Origin: Burkholderiaceae bacterium
Lineage (GTDB): Bacteria > Pseudomonadota > Gammaproteobacteria > Burkholderiales > Burkholderiaceae
DNA length: 64,000 nt
Direction: 5' to 3'
Assembly: GCA_947448695.1 (NCBI GenBank)
Contig: CANFOL010000008.1
Span: 1 to 64,000, forward strand
Each line of letters opens with the position of its first letter. The stretch's first letter is position 1. Made by a program: the position numbers and the translations under genes. The notes under the pieces are model-generated. The model searched no databases and was not told the origin of the DNA. It saw only the letters and a program-made list of their open reading frames with translations. Positions 49,035 through 58,251 of this stretch are shown piece by piece.

Positions 49035-50672
49035 TTAACTAAACAATTTAAGCGCACTTAATCCCGTACGATAAACACCCCAAGCGAGTGGTAAGCTAAC
49101 AAAACCCCATGCTAGAGCAATCTTTAAAGTAGTAGTCTGATCATTCGACATGCTCGTATTAGAAACAGTGCCTAAACTCTTTTCATGTGCCAATCGCTTT
49201 TCATCAGCTAACTCAGCATCGCTCATGAACCATTTATCAGCAACTGGTTTAATGAGTAAATTACAAATTAAACCAATTAATAACATCCCGACTAAGATAT
49301 ACATGGTTTGGTTATAAACCTGACTTTTAGGTAAGCCTAATCCAAGTTGATAGTCGCGCATATAGTTCACAACAACAGGTCCTAAAATGCCCGCCGTTGC
49401 CCAAGCGGTTAATAAACGACCATGAATAGCACCAACCATTTGGGTTCCAAAGAGATCCGCAAGATAAGCTGGAATCGTCGCAAAACCGCCACCATACATA
49501 CTTAAAATAACACCAAAGGCAATGACGAAGGCAAATAAATTTCCAGAGTTCGCACTGGAAGGTACGCTTGCATAAAGAAGTCCTCCAAGAATGAAGAAAA
49601 TCGTATAAGTGAGCTTTCTGCCTAGCTTATCGGATAAGCTAGCCCAAAAAAATCTTCCAAGAATATTAAATAAACTAAGCAAAGCAGTAAATCCAGCAGC
49701 TATACCAGCAATGATTGTTAATTGAGATTTGTCTAAGTCATTAAATTTGAGATCTAAGCCCATCAATTTTCCGGCAAAAACTTCTTGCAACATGGGCGAT
49801 GCCATACCAATCACACCAATACCGGCTGACACATTCATCATTAGAACCATCCATACTAGCCAAAATTGAGGAATTCCCCAGATCTTCTTCACATGCACGC
49901 TACGAGAAGTGATCATTGAGTTATTGGTAGTATTCTGCGGTGGAGTCCAGCCTTTTGGCTTCCAATCACTCGCTGGTATGCGATAACTCATAGCTCCTAC
50001 CAACATATAGATGATGTAAATAACCCCCATCACCACAAATGTTTTAGCAACACCAACATCTGTAGGAGTTGCAAAATGTTTAATTAATAACGCTGCAAGT
50101 GGTGAACCAATCATAGCGCCACCCCCAAAGCCCATGATTGCCATTCCGGTCGCCATCCCCCGACGGTCTGGAAACCATTTAATCAAGGTGGAAACTGGCG
50201 AAATATACCCAAGGCCAAGACCGATGCCACCAATCACCCCAGAACCTAAAATCATGATCCAAAATTGATGTGTATAGATTCCAAATGCTGAAATCAACAT
50301 ACCCCCACCCCAACAGATGGCCGATACTACTCCAGCTTTTCTTGGGCCAGATCGCTCTAACCAACCACCCCATATTGCGGCAGAAACTCCTAAAAAGACA
50401 AAAAATAAGGTATACATCCAACCCAAGGTGGAGATTTTCCAATCACAACTGGTATTAAATAATTCCTGAAAGAAACCCACTTCAGGTCCACATTTAATCG
50501 CTTCAGTTAAGCCTTGTGAAACAGCTAAAGACTTCGATAGAGGTAGCCAAAATACGGAGAATCCATATGCCATTCCAATACATAAGTGAATCGCAAGAGC
50601 TGCAGGGGGAACTAGCCATCGATTAAACCCTGGACCTGCAATCGTGTGCTCTTTATTTAAGAAACTAAACAT
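49035..50672 (-). CDS. OFA-family MFS transporter (oxalate/formate antiporter-like)
   Basis: A 545-residue membrane protein with about 12 to 14 hydrophobic segments. Typical OFA motifs include HLCIGMAYGFSVFWLPLS, GGIGLGLGYISPVSTLIKWFPDRRGMATGMAIMGFGGGA and GRFFWASLSDKLGRK. It is longer than classical OxlT (about 420), with an extracellular loop containing two Cys (about 62-77) and an extended C-terminus. It sits 43 bp downstream of formate-tetrahydrofolate ligase, which favours formate or a similar small carboxylate as substrate (inference). Confidence 0.85.
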   Translation of the reverse strand: MFSFLNKEHTIAGPGFNRWLVPPAALAIHLCIGMAYGFSVFWLPLSKSLAVSQGLTEAIKCGPEVGFFQELFNTSCDWKISTLGWMYTLFFVFLGVSAAIWGGWLERSGPRKAGVVSAICWGGGMLISAFGIYTHQFWIMILGSGVIGGIGLGLGYISPVSTLIKWFPDRRGMATGMAIMGFGGGAMIGSPLAALLIKHFATPTDVGVAKTFVVMGVIYIIYMLVGAMSYRIPASDWKPKGWTPPQNTTNNSMITSRSVHVKKIWGIPQFWLVWMVLMMNVSAGIGVIGMASPMLQEVFAGKLMGLDLKFNDLDKSQLTIIAGIAAGFTALLSLFNILGRFFWASLSDKLGRKLTYTIFFILGGLLYASVPSSANSGNLFAFVIAFGVILSMYGGGFATIPAYLADLFGTQMVGAIHGRLLTAWATAGILGPVVVNYMRDYQLGLGLPKSQVYNQTMYILVGMLLIGLICNLLIKPVADKWFMSDAELADEKRLAHEKSLGTVSNTSMSNDQTTTLKIALAWGFVSLPLAWGVYRTGLSALKLFS

Positions 50673-50715
50673 AGTAATTTTTTCCGCTTGATAAAGTAAT
50701 TAAAAAATGTGTCTA

Positions 50716-52389
50716 TTAGAAAAGACCTTTAATGGTTCCATTGTCATCGATACCAATGGCATTTGCCGCAGGAGTCTTTGGTAATCCTGGCATGGTCATG
50801 ATGTCTCCGCAAATCGCCACAATAAATTCTGCGCCGGCAGACAAACGGACTTCACGAATATTCAGTGTATGGCCCGTCGGTGCTCCTCTCACACTTGCAT
50901 CACCGGAAAATGAGGATTGCGTTTTAGCAATACAAACAGGGTAATTTGCATATCCAGCACTTTCAAAATAGGTTAGACGCTCCAATACCGCTTTATCAGC
51001 TGTAATTTTTTCTGCGCCATAGATTTTGGTTGCAATTGTTTTAATCTTATCTAATAAAGAGATATTGTCTTCATATACATAATGAAAGTTATTTTCACTT
51101 TCAGATAGCTTGACGACAGCCTGTGCTAATTCAGCAGCGCCTCGTCCGCCCTGTCCCCAATGCTTTGCAAGGATTACTTCTACACCATATTGTTCAGCTG
51201 TTGATCGTAGCAGATTAACTTCTGCTTCAGTATCTTCTGTACGGTGGTTGATTGCAACGACACACGGTAAGCCATAATGATTTTTGATGTTGTAGATATG
51301 TTTCTCTAAATTGACTAGACCTTTTTTGAGGGCCTCTAAATTTTCATGAGAAGTCTCTTTGACTTCCATACCACCATGGTATTTGATAGCGCGAATGGTT
51401 GCCACCAACACAACGGCAGCGGGCTTTAACCCAGCTTTACGACATTTAATGTCTATAAATTTTTCCGCCCCCAGGTCTGCTCCAAAGCCGGCTTCGGTCA
51501 CCACATAGTCAGCTAGCTTAAGAGCGGTTTTTGTAGCAATCACTGAGTTACACCCGTGGGCAATATTAGCAAAAGGTCCACCGTGTACAAATGCGATATT
51601 ACCTTCAAGAGTTTGTACGACATTCGGAGTAAAGGCTTCTTTTAATAAGGCAGCCATTGCTCCTTCTGCTTTTAAGTCACTTGCAAGAACGGGCTTTTTG
51701 TCTAGGTTATAACCCAAGACGATTTTTCCTAAGCGTTTTTTGAGGTCAGTTAAATCGCTCGCTAAACAAAAAATTGCCATGACTTCTGAAGCAACCACAA
51801 TATCAAAGCCATCTTCACGCACAAAACCATTACCCGGACCACCTAAACCAATAGAAATTTTACGTAGTGAACGATCATTCATATCCATCACACGTCTCCA
51901 AGTAATGCGTCGTGTATCTAATTGGAGTTCATTCCCATGATGGATATGGTTATCAATCATGGCCGAAAGTAAATTATGAGCAGAAGCTATTGCGTGAAAA
52001 TCACCGGTGAAGTGGAGATTAATGTCTTCCATTGGAATCACTTGAGCCATTCCACCTCCTGTCGCGCCACCCTTCATACCAAAAACTGGCCCTAAAGATG
52101 GTTCTCGCAGACAAATCAAGGTTTTTTTGCCAATCAGGTTTAATGCGTCACCTAAGCCTACCGTTGTCGTTGTTTTCCCCTCACCAGCCGGGGTTGGAGA
52201 GATGGCAGTCACAAGGATTAATTTACCGTCTGGTTTGGCTTCAAGTGACTTGATATAGTCTAAGGAGAGCTTTGCTTTGTAATGCCCATAGGGATTAAGA
52301 ACTTGGTCAGGTATGCCTAATTTTTCGTGAACCAGAGGAATAATCGCTTGAATCTTTGCTGCTTGGGCAATTTCAATGTCACTTTTCAT
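50716..52389 (-). CDS. fhs: Formate-tetrahydrofolate ligase
   Basis: A 557-residue enzyme that makes 10-formyl-THF from formate, THF and ATP. The P-loop region [18 protein letters not shown] and the conserved blocks [24 protein letters not shown] (in two parts), [10 protein letters not shown] and [12 protein letters not shown] are intact. It is probably co-transcribed with the OFA transporter. It would assimilate formate into the one-carbon pool. Confidence 0.96.
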   Translation of the reverse strand: MKSDIEIAQAAKIQAIIPLVHEKLGIPDQVLNPYGHYKAKLSLDYIKSLEAKPDGKLILVTAISPTPAGEGKTTTTVGLGDALNLIGKKTLICLREPSLGPVFGMKGGATGGGMAQVIPMEDINLHFTGDFHAIASAHNLLSAMIDNHIHHGNELQLDTRRITWRRVMDMNDRSLRKISIGLGGPGNGFVREDGFDIVVASEVMAIFCLASDLTDLKKRLGKIVLGYNLDKKPVLASDLKAEGAMAALLKEAFTPNVVQTLEGNIAFVHGGPFANIAHGCNSVIATKTALKLADYVVTEAGFGADLGAEKFIDIKCRKAGLKPAAVVLVATIRAIKYHGGMEVKETSHENLEALKKGLVNLEKHIYNIKNHYGLPCVVAINHRTEDTEAEVNLLRSTAEQYGVEVILAKHWGQGGRGAAELAQAVVKLSESENNFHYVYEDNISLLDKIKTIATKIYGAEKITADKAVLERLTYFESAGYANYPVCIAKTQSSFSGDASVRGAPTGHTLNIREVRLSAGAEFIVAICGDIMTMPGLPKTPAANAIGIDDNGTIKGLF

Positions 52390-52548
52390 AGGAAAGAAGA
52401 TTATTTTTATTTAATTATTAATACCATAATATAAACAATTTCAATCAGAAGAAATACTAGGTTTTACGATAGCAGTCCCTAAAATGTGTTTAAATTGTTA
52501 AAATTTAATTTTATTACAAGCAATCTGCCCCCTTTTTAAGGACATCAT

Positions 52549-53673
52549 ATGCCAGGCCTCCTTCCAAATGTCGATCCAGACGGACTATTAGAATACTCTG
52601 TCGTGTATACCGACCGTTCTTTGAACCATATGTCGAAAAAGTTCCAAAAAGTAGTTCAAGATATCACGATGGTTTTAAAAGAAGTCTATAACGCGGATAC
52701 CTGTGCTCTTGTTCCGGGAAGCGGTACTTTTGGGATGGAAGCAGTTGCGAGGCAATTTGCAAATAAAGAAAAATGCTTAATCCTAAGGAACGGCTGGTTT
52801 AGCTATCGCTGGACGCAGATTTTTGATATGGGTCATTTCGCCGGGGATTTACATGTTCTGAAGGCTAAGCGACTTGGTGATACCAATCAATCTCCCTTTA
52901 TGCCCCACCCCATCGAAGATGTTGTGGCTTACATAAAAAATGAGAAGCCTGCCGTCGTATTTGCGCCGCATGTGGAAACCTCAGCAGGAATTATTCTGCC
53001 AGATGATTATTTAAAACAAGTTGGAGATGCAGTGCATTCCGTCGGCGGCTTATTTGTTCTAGACTGTGTAGCCTCAGGCGCGATGTGGGTTGATATGAAA
53101 GCTTGTGGCGTTGACATTCTAATCACTGCCCCACAAAAAGGCTGGAGTAGTTCACCCTGTTGCGCTATGGTCTGCCTTAGTACCTTAGCTCGTGAAAAAA
53201 TGGAGCAAACTACCAGCTCTAGCTATGCCATCGATCTAAAAAAATGGACCCAAATTACCGAAGCTTATGCAACAACCAGCTTTGTGTATCACACCACCCT
53301 ACCGACTGATGCCCTCAGAATCTTGCGTGATGTCATGCTTGAAACCAGATCATTAGGATTTGATCGTTTAAAGGCCGCGCAAGCAGAACTTGGTACAAAA
53401 ATCAGAAAAGTTTTAGTGAATCACAACTATCCTTCCGTTGCCGCTGAAGGCTACCAAGCTCCTTGTGTTATCGTAAGTTACACCACTGATCCTGATATTC
53501 AATCTGGTAAAAAGTTTATTGAACAAGGTCTTCAAACTGCCGCAGGTGTTCCGTTGCAATGCGATGAGGGGGCTGATTATCGTTCTTTCCGCTTAGGTCT
53601 TTTTGGACTTGAGAAACTTCAAAATGTGGATCGCTCAGTAGCATCCTTTGCCCAAGCACTAGAAAAAATTTGA
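52549..53673 (+). CDS. Class V aminotransferase (alanine/serine-glyoxylate aminotransferase-like)
   Basis: A 374-residue PLP enzyme of the small class V aminotransferase group. The PLP lysine is Lys197 in TAPQKGWSSSP. PGSGTFGMEAVARQF and the Asp of LDCVASGAMWVD contribute cofactor contacts. Serine- or alanine-glyoxylate aminotransferase is the nearest known activity; an AEP or other pyruvate aminotransferase cannot be excluded. It is divergent from fhs (159 bp), fitting a one-carbon/glyoxylate/serine neighbourhood. Confidence 0.8.
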   Translation: MPGLLPNVDPDGLLEYSVVYTDRSLNHMSKKFQKVVQDITMVLKEVYNADTCALVPGSGTFGMEAVARQFANKEKCLILRNGWFSYRWTQIFDMGHFAGDLHVLKAKRLGDTNQSPFMPHPIEDVVAYIKNEKPAVVFAPHVETSAGIILPDDYLKQVGDAVHSVGGLFVLDCVASGAMWVDMKACGVDILITAPQKGWSSSPCCAMVCLSTLAREKMEQTTSSSYAIDLKKWTQITEAYATTSFVYHTTLPTDALRILRDVMLETRSLGFDRLKAAQAELGTKIRKVLVNHNYPSVAAEGYQAPCVIVSYTTDPDIQSGKKFIEQGLQTAAGVPLQCDEGADYRSFRLGLFGLEKLQNVDRSVASFAQALEKI

Positions 53674-53674
53674 A

Positions 53675-53705
53675 GTAATGATTGATCCCTGAGATCAATC
53701 ATTAC
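53675..53705. terminator. Perfect 13-bp inverted repeat at the end of the aminotransferase gene
   Basis: Arms 53675-53687 and 53693-53705 pair perfectly around a 5-nt loop, starting one base after the aminotransferase stop. It lies between two convergent genes and may act as a transcript end or 3' stabilising hairpin. There is no T-run, so intrinsic termination is uncertain. Confidence 0.45.
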
Positions 53706-53778
53706 AGACTAGGTTAAGTCACTCATCCCCGAGTGAAAGTAAAGTCTAGGGAGTCAAAGCTCGAAGAAAGATAACACT

Positions 53779-54774
53779 TTAGTTTTTCGCAATGTCTAAG
53801 GTGCTTGCTGCAAAAAGCTCTTTCGAATTAACCACACGTTTTGACAGACCTTGGCGGTGGTGATAATTCGTAAAAGTGTCTAGCACACTTTGGTTGGGCT
53901 CATAACCGTAACTCCAAAAATCTTTTCCAAAAAGGGATATTGTTTCTTGAAGCTCTGCTACCGCCCAGGGGAGCGAGACGGAAAAGTGACCTATTTGGCC
54001 CAAGTCTTTAATGGCTAATTGCTTTGACTCCAAGAATCCTTTGAATACGCTTGTGCACAACCATGGATGTTTTTCAGCCAAAGACTTTCGTATACCAACC
54101 ACGTGCATGATAGGAAAGATCTTTGTCTTTAAGTAATAGCTCTTTTCAATAGATTTAAAATCTTGAAATAGGCGAGAAATGAAGGGACTCTCATTTAAAA
54201 AACAAGATGGCGCTTTCGCTGAAAAAATAGCATCAATTTGGCCTGATAAAAGTGCTTCAGATAATGAAAGATCAGAAGGTAATTGTTGTATATCGATATC
54301 ACTTGCTAGTTCGATAGGTGTTCTTTCTTGTCGCCCCGGCTCCTCTAACCCCCCTCTTCGCCAGAGAATTTGGTTAGGACTGATGCCGTACTCATCTAAT
54401 AAAAGACCACGAATCCATACATTTGCTGTAATTTGATATTCAGGAATCCCAATTTTTTTTCCAATTAAATCCGCTGGTTTTTTTATGCCTCGATCAGTTC
54501 GTATGTAGATACCCGAATGACGAAATGCACGCGATAAAAAAACGGGGATTGCAACATAATGAGCGTTATCTTTAGCTATATTTGAGGTATGACTACTTAA
54601 AGACATTTCGCATATATCAAATTCTTGTGATTTAAAAACGCGGTGAAATGTTTCCTCTGGATCTATGATGATTGGTGTAATTTCACAACCTTCAATTTGG
54701 ACTCGACCGTCTAAGAGCGCGCGAGTCCTATCATAGTTTGCACAAGCTAGGCTTAAAGAAAGTTTACTCGTCAT
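53779..54774 (-). CDS. 4,5-dihydroxyphthalate decarboxylase (Pht5)-like / periplasmic-binding-fold protein
   Basis: A 331-residue protein starting LSLSLACANYDRTRALLDGRVQIEGCE, the opening of the Pht5-like family. It continues with GIYIRTDRGIKKPADLIGKKIGIPEYQITANVWIRGLL. The fold is that of type 2 periplasmic binding proteins, but there is no signal peptide, so it is probably cytoplasmic. Most family members are of unknown function and only a few are proven decarboxylases. It starts directly after the Bug-gene stop (zero gap), so it is co-expressed with that receptor. Confidence 0.75.
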   Translation of the reverse strand: MTSKLSLSLACANYDRTRALLDGRVQIEGCEITPIIIDPEETFHRVFKSQEFDICEMSLSSHTSNIAKDNAHYVAIPVFLSRAFRHSGIYIRTDRGIKKPADLIGKKIGIPEYQITANVWIRGLLLDEYGISPNQILWRRGGLEEPGRQERTPIELASDIDIQQLPSDLSLSEALLSGQIDAIFSAKAPSCFLNESPFISRLFQDFKSIEKSYYLKTKIFPIMHVVGIRKSLAEKHPWLCTSVFKGFLESKQLAIKDLGQIGHFSVSLPWAVAELQETISLFGKDFWSYGYEPNQSVLDTFTNYHHRQGLSKRVVNSKELFAASTLDIAKN

Positions 54775-55770
54775 TTATTCAGCTTTAATATTCGATTGCT
54801 TTGCGGCTTGAGAGTATTTTTGCTCGTCGGAACGTATTATTTTCATCATGTCGAAAGAGTTTAAGAAAAATGGTTCAAGGCCTGCAATTTCAAGTTTAGA
54901 CCTTGTGTCAGGATCATTCGCAACAAGCTTGACATCTTCCTCGATTTTCTTTTGCAAACTAGCTGAAAGGCCAGTTGGGCCCATAAATCCATAATAATTA
55001 TCTATCGAAAAGTTTTTTAATTCCGGAATTCCAGATTCACTGATGGTAGGTAACCCAGGTAATGCTGCACTTGGTTTACTTGAGAGAAGTGCAATTGGTT
55101 GAAGTGTACCTTGTTTGATAAACGATATAACGGCTGGAATGCTTGCAGCGACTATGTTTACCTGCCCACCAAGCGTATCAACAACAGCGGGAGTACAGCC
55201 TTTGTAAGGTATGTTGACTGCATTGAGTTTCATCGTATTTAAGTAGATTGCCATTGCAAAGTAATGTGGGCTAGCCATGTTACAGGCTGCATAGGCGTGT
55301 TTTCCAGGCTCACTCTTTAATAGCTTTGTCAGATCCTGTAAGTTTTTCGCTTTAATTTGATTATTGACAGCAATTAACATTGGAGCAGATGTTGCCATGC
55401 CTAATGGCGTGAAGTCTTTTGTAAAGTCAAAAGATAATTTTGGAATTAAAACGTGGTTAATGATGTGAGTGTTTGTTGCAAGTAAAAGGGTATAGCCATC
55501 TGGAACTGAACGATGAACATACTCAGCACCAATAGAACCACCAGCGCCAGGTTTGTTTTCTACGATAACTGACTGTTTCCATAGTAATGATAATTTTTCA
55601 GCAAAAACTCTAGCAGTAACATCAGCTGCCCCACCTGGTGTGAAGGTAACAATGATTCTTACAGGACGGTTAGGATAATCAGACGGTTTCTCTTGAGCAA
55701 AAACACCAGTGATCAAAATATTGAACATGAGTAAGAGAATAAAATTCTTAACATTTAGGATTCGATACAT
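54775..55770 (-). CDS. Bug-family tripartite tricarboxylate receptor (TctC-like)
   Basis: A 331-residue periplasmic solute receptor. A signal peptide (about 1-25, ending GVFA) is followed by YPNRPVRIIVTFTPGGAADVTARVFA and VVENKPGAGGSIGAEYV, the hallmarks of Bug receptors that are expanded in Burkholderiales. No TctA/TctB membrane subunits are visible, as is usual for orphan Bug proteins. The ligand is unknown, probably a carboxylate. The 175-bp interval upstream (55771-55945) holds no gene. Confidence 0.9.
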   Translation of the reverse strand: MYRILNVKNFILLLMFNILITGVFAQEKPSDYPNRPVRIIVTFTPGGAADVTARVFAEKLSLLWKQSVIVENKPGAGGSIGAEYVHRSVPDGYTLLLATNTHIINHVLIPKLSFDFTKDFTPLGMATSAPMLIAVNNQIKAKNLQDLTKLLKSEPGKHAYAACNMASPHYFAMAIYLNTMKLNAVNIPYKGCTPAVVDTLGGQVNIVAASIPAVISFIKQGTLQPIALLSSKPSAALPGLPTISESGIPELKNFSIDNYYGFMGPTGLSASLQKKIEEDVKLVANDPDTRSKLEIAGLEPFFLNSFDMMKIIRSDEQKYSQAAKQSNIKAE

Positions 55771-55945
55771 TTTGGTTCCAGTATTGACTAATTAATAGGT
55801 ATTAAATTTATTTTATTGATATATGAGATTTTAATTTAAAAAACACATTCGATTAAAAGGTACGCACCACATTAGGGATGGTAAGAGTATTAAAAATCGT
55901 GGTCATCATTTTTTATGAAATATAAACAAGAGAGTAATAATTTAG

Positions 55946-56860
55946 TTAATGACTCAGGTAATTTGAAAATCTGGCAGCAGCTGGTGTCAGCATATCAAAA
56001 GATTTTGCAAACAACATGAGCTCCCTTTTAGACCACTCATCAGTTAGACTTATAGTGCAAAAGCTGCCTTTTTTTGAAAGTAAATGTATCGCCCCATATG
56101 GAATAACACCAATACCTAGGCCAGACTCTACCATTCGACAAAGAGCACTAAGGCTTGAAACCTTTATACGTTGACGTAGAATGTGACCACTCGAGCTTGC
56201 TGCTTTTTCAAGTAATTGCTGAATCATACTACTGCCGTAAACACCGATTAAATCGTAATCTAGGGCTTGAGAAAATGCTAATTTTTTGTGTGAAGCTAAA
56301 GGATGATTGGTTGGCACAATTAATACCAACTCCTCTTTTCGATAGGCTCTCGAAGCCAAATCAGAATATATTTCAGAAGAATCACAAATACCAATATCAG
56401 CGTAGCCTTCTCGCACGGCTTGAATGACTTCGCGACTTGGTGCTTGGGATAGGTCAATAGATACCTCAGGAGAATCTTTTGCAAAACTTGCAATCTCTTG
56501 AGCTAATGATTGCTCTACGACAGAAGCACTGGCATAAATATGAACATATTCATTTTTGCCAAGAAAAAAATCATCTAAATTAATACGAAGATACTCTATT
56601 GATAACAATATATCTTTTGCATGCTTAAGCAAACATAGTCCAGCCTCAGTAGGCTCTACTCCTTTTGATTTTCTCGTGAGTAATTTACTTCTCGTTAATT
56701 TTTCTAATTCATTAACTCTTTTACTAACAGACGATATCGCGAGGTGTGATTTTTTTGCCGCTCCGCCAATACTTCCCATTTGGCAAATGAGGATAAAAAT
56801 TTCTAACGACCCTAAATCTAATTTTCGGATAAATTGGTGTTTAGTAACTAAATTTTGCAT
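55946..56860 (-). CDS. LysR-family transcriptional regulator
   Basis: A 304-residue LysR regulator. The N-terminal winged helix-turn-helix (SLEIFILICQMGSIGGAAKKSHLAISSVSKRVNELE, given in part) is followed by a two-lobed effector domain with GLGIGVIPYGAI. It lies upstream of the Bug/Pht5-like pair on the same strand and divergent from the URC operon (125 bp), so it could control either or both. The effector is unknown. Confidence 0.9.
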   Translation of the reverse strand: MQNLVTKHQFIRKLDLGSLEIFILICQMGSIGGAAKKSHLAISSVSKRVNELEKLTRSKLLTRKSKGVEPTEAGLCLLKHAKDILLSIEYLRINLDDFFLGKNEYVHIYASASVVEQSLAQEIASFAKDSPEVSIDLSQAPSREVIQAVREGYADIGICDSSEIYSDLASRAYRKEELVLIVPTNHPLASHKKLAFSQALDYDLIGVYGSSMIQQLLEKAASSSGHILRQRIKVSSLSALCRMVESGLGIGVIPYGAIHLLSKKGSFCTISLTDEWSKRELMLFAKSFDMLTPAAARFSNYLSH

Positions 56861-56926
56861 TTATGTATTTTAATTGATTCAAATAGTGTATTCGTTTTTT
56901 TGAAAATCACATTGAAAATTTACCAA

Positions 56927-56955
56927 TTGCCATACGCTATAAACTATCTTAGGAT
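56927..56955 (+). promoter_or_regulatory. Candidate promoter of the URC operon
   Basis: TTGCCA (56927-56932) and TAGGAT (56950-56955), 17 bp apart, end 30 nt before the ATG of the URC1-like gene, in the region shared with lysR. No definite LysR box could be assigned. Confidence 0.4.
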
Positions 56956-56985
56956 AAATCTTATTACGAAAATATAGAAATCATC

Positions 56986-58251
56986 ATGACAAAGATACCC
57001 AATCCCTCTAAAGATTCTTTAGGGCATATTCGCCTTACTTCCCATACTGGAGGAAACAATCTTTCACCTATCGTTTGGGGAAGTACCAGTCCTCAAACTC
57101 GGGGGCCTGTAGTGGGAACAACCACGAATAGAAATAATCGAAATGTCATAGGTACTCATAGTGGTAGCTATAGTATTTATAGAGCTTTGGCTGTCGCCTC
57201 GGGAAATTTAGATAGAAAGCATCAAGCGGATTTAACCAATACTTCTCCAACTGATCAAATTGGACCTTATCCCAGTTGGTTTGATCCAGATCAGATTGTT
57301 TCACTTGATCCATGGGGAGCAGAAATCGAGCGTAATTTCAAATCAGAAATTGCTGCTCAGCTTGATATTAAACCTACTATTGCAATTACAAGGGCACATA
57401 TTTTTTTACCAGAGATAATGCAAGCAATTGAGAAGAAAAGACTAATACCAGATGGCGTTTTTCTTTTAGAAAATGGCTCCGCTCTAGTTACTAAAATTGC
57501 TGTTGAACCAGTTTGGCATTTACCTGGTATAGCCAAGAGATTTAATTGTGACGAATCAGATTTAAGACGAATTTTGTTTGAAGAGACTGGGGGCATGTAT
57601 CCAGAATTAGTTACTCGGGATGATTTAAAAGTTTTTTTACCTCCCATTGGTGGATTAACTGCTTATATTTTTGGTGATATTAAAGATCTTTCTAAGCCAG
57701 ATATTCCTTTAACAGCAAGGGTTCATGACGAATGTAATGGTTCAGATGTATTTGGTAGCGATATTTGTACCTGTAGACCCTATTTGACGCATGCAATAGA
57801 AGAATGCGTACAAGGTGCTCAAAAAGGCGGAGTCGGTCTTTGTGTATATTATCGCAAGGAAGGCCGCGCTTTGGGTGAAGTAACAAAATTCCTAGTCTAC
57901 AATGCGCGCAAACGCCAAATTGGTGGTGATAGTGCTGCAAAGTACTTTATTCGAACTGAATGTGTTGCTGGTGTTCAGGACATGCGTTTTCAGCAGTTAA
58001 TGCCAGATGTCCTTCATTGGCTTGGCATCCGTAAAATTCATCGTTTAGTGAGTATGAGTAATATGAAGTACGACGCATTGATCGAATCTGGGATTGAAGT
58101 TGTAGAGCGAATTAATATTCCGGCAGATTTAATTCCGGAAGATGCGAACGTTGAAATGGACGCTAAAAAAGCTGCTGGGTACTTTACGACAGAGAATATT
58201 CCAGATGAAGAAGAATTAGCAAAGTCTAAGGGGCGTGGTTTAAATGAATGA
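56986..58251 (+). CDS. URC1-type GTP cyclohydrolase II-like protein (uracil catabolism)
   Basis: A 421-residue protein. The C-terminal part (about 210-380) is a GTP cyclohydrolase II domain with zinc Cys250, Cys261 and Cys263 (the spacing of RibA), an RVHDEC motif and YYRKEGRALGEVTK. The N-terminal 200 residues are unrelated to RibB and typical of URC1-like proteins (TSHTGGNN, GSYSIYRALA). In the yeast URC pathway the URC1 protein acts after uracil is converted to UMP or a ribosylated derivative. It overlaps the URC4 gene by 8 bp. A riboflavin role is unlikely in this context. Confidence 0.85.
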   Translation: MTKIPNPSKDSLGHIRLTSHTGGNNLSPIVWGSTSPQTRGPVVGTTTNRNNRNVIGTHSGSYSIYRALAVASGNLDRKHQADLTNTSPTDQIGPYPSWFDPDQIVSLDPWGAEIERNFKSEIAAQLDIKPTIAITRAHIFLPEIMQAIEKKRLIPDGVFLLENGSALVTKIAVEPVWHLPGIAKRFNCDESDLRRILFEETGGMYPELVTRDDLKVFLPPIGGLTAYIFGDIKDLSKPDIPLTARVHDECNGSDVFGSDICTCRPYLTHAIEECVQGAQKGGVGLCVYYRKEGRALGEVTKFLVYNARKRQIGGDSAAKYFIRTECVAGVQDMRFQQLMPDVLHWLGIRKIHRLVSMSNMKYDALIESGIEVVERINIPADLIPEDANVEMDAKKAAGYFTTENIPDEEELAKSKGRGLNE

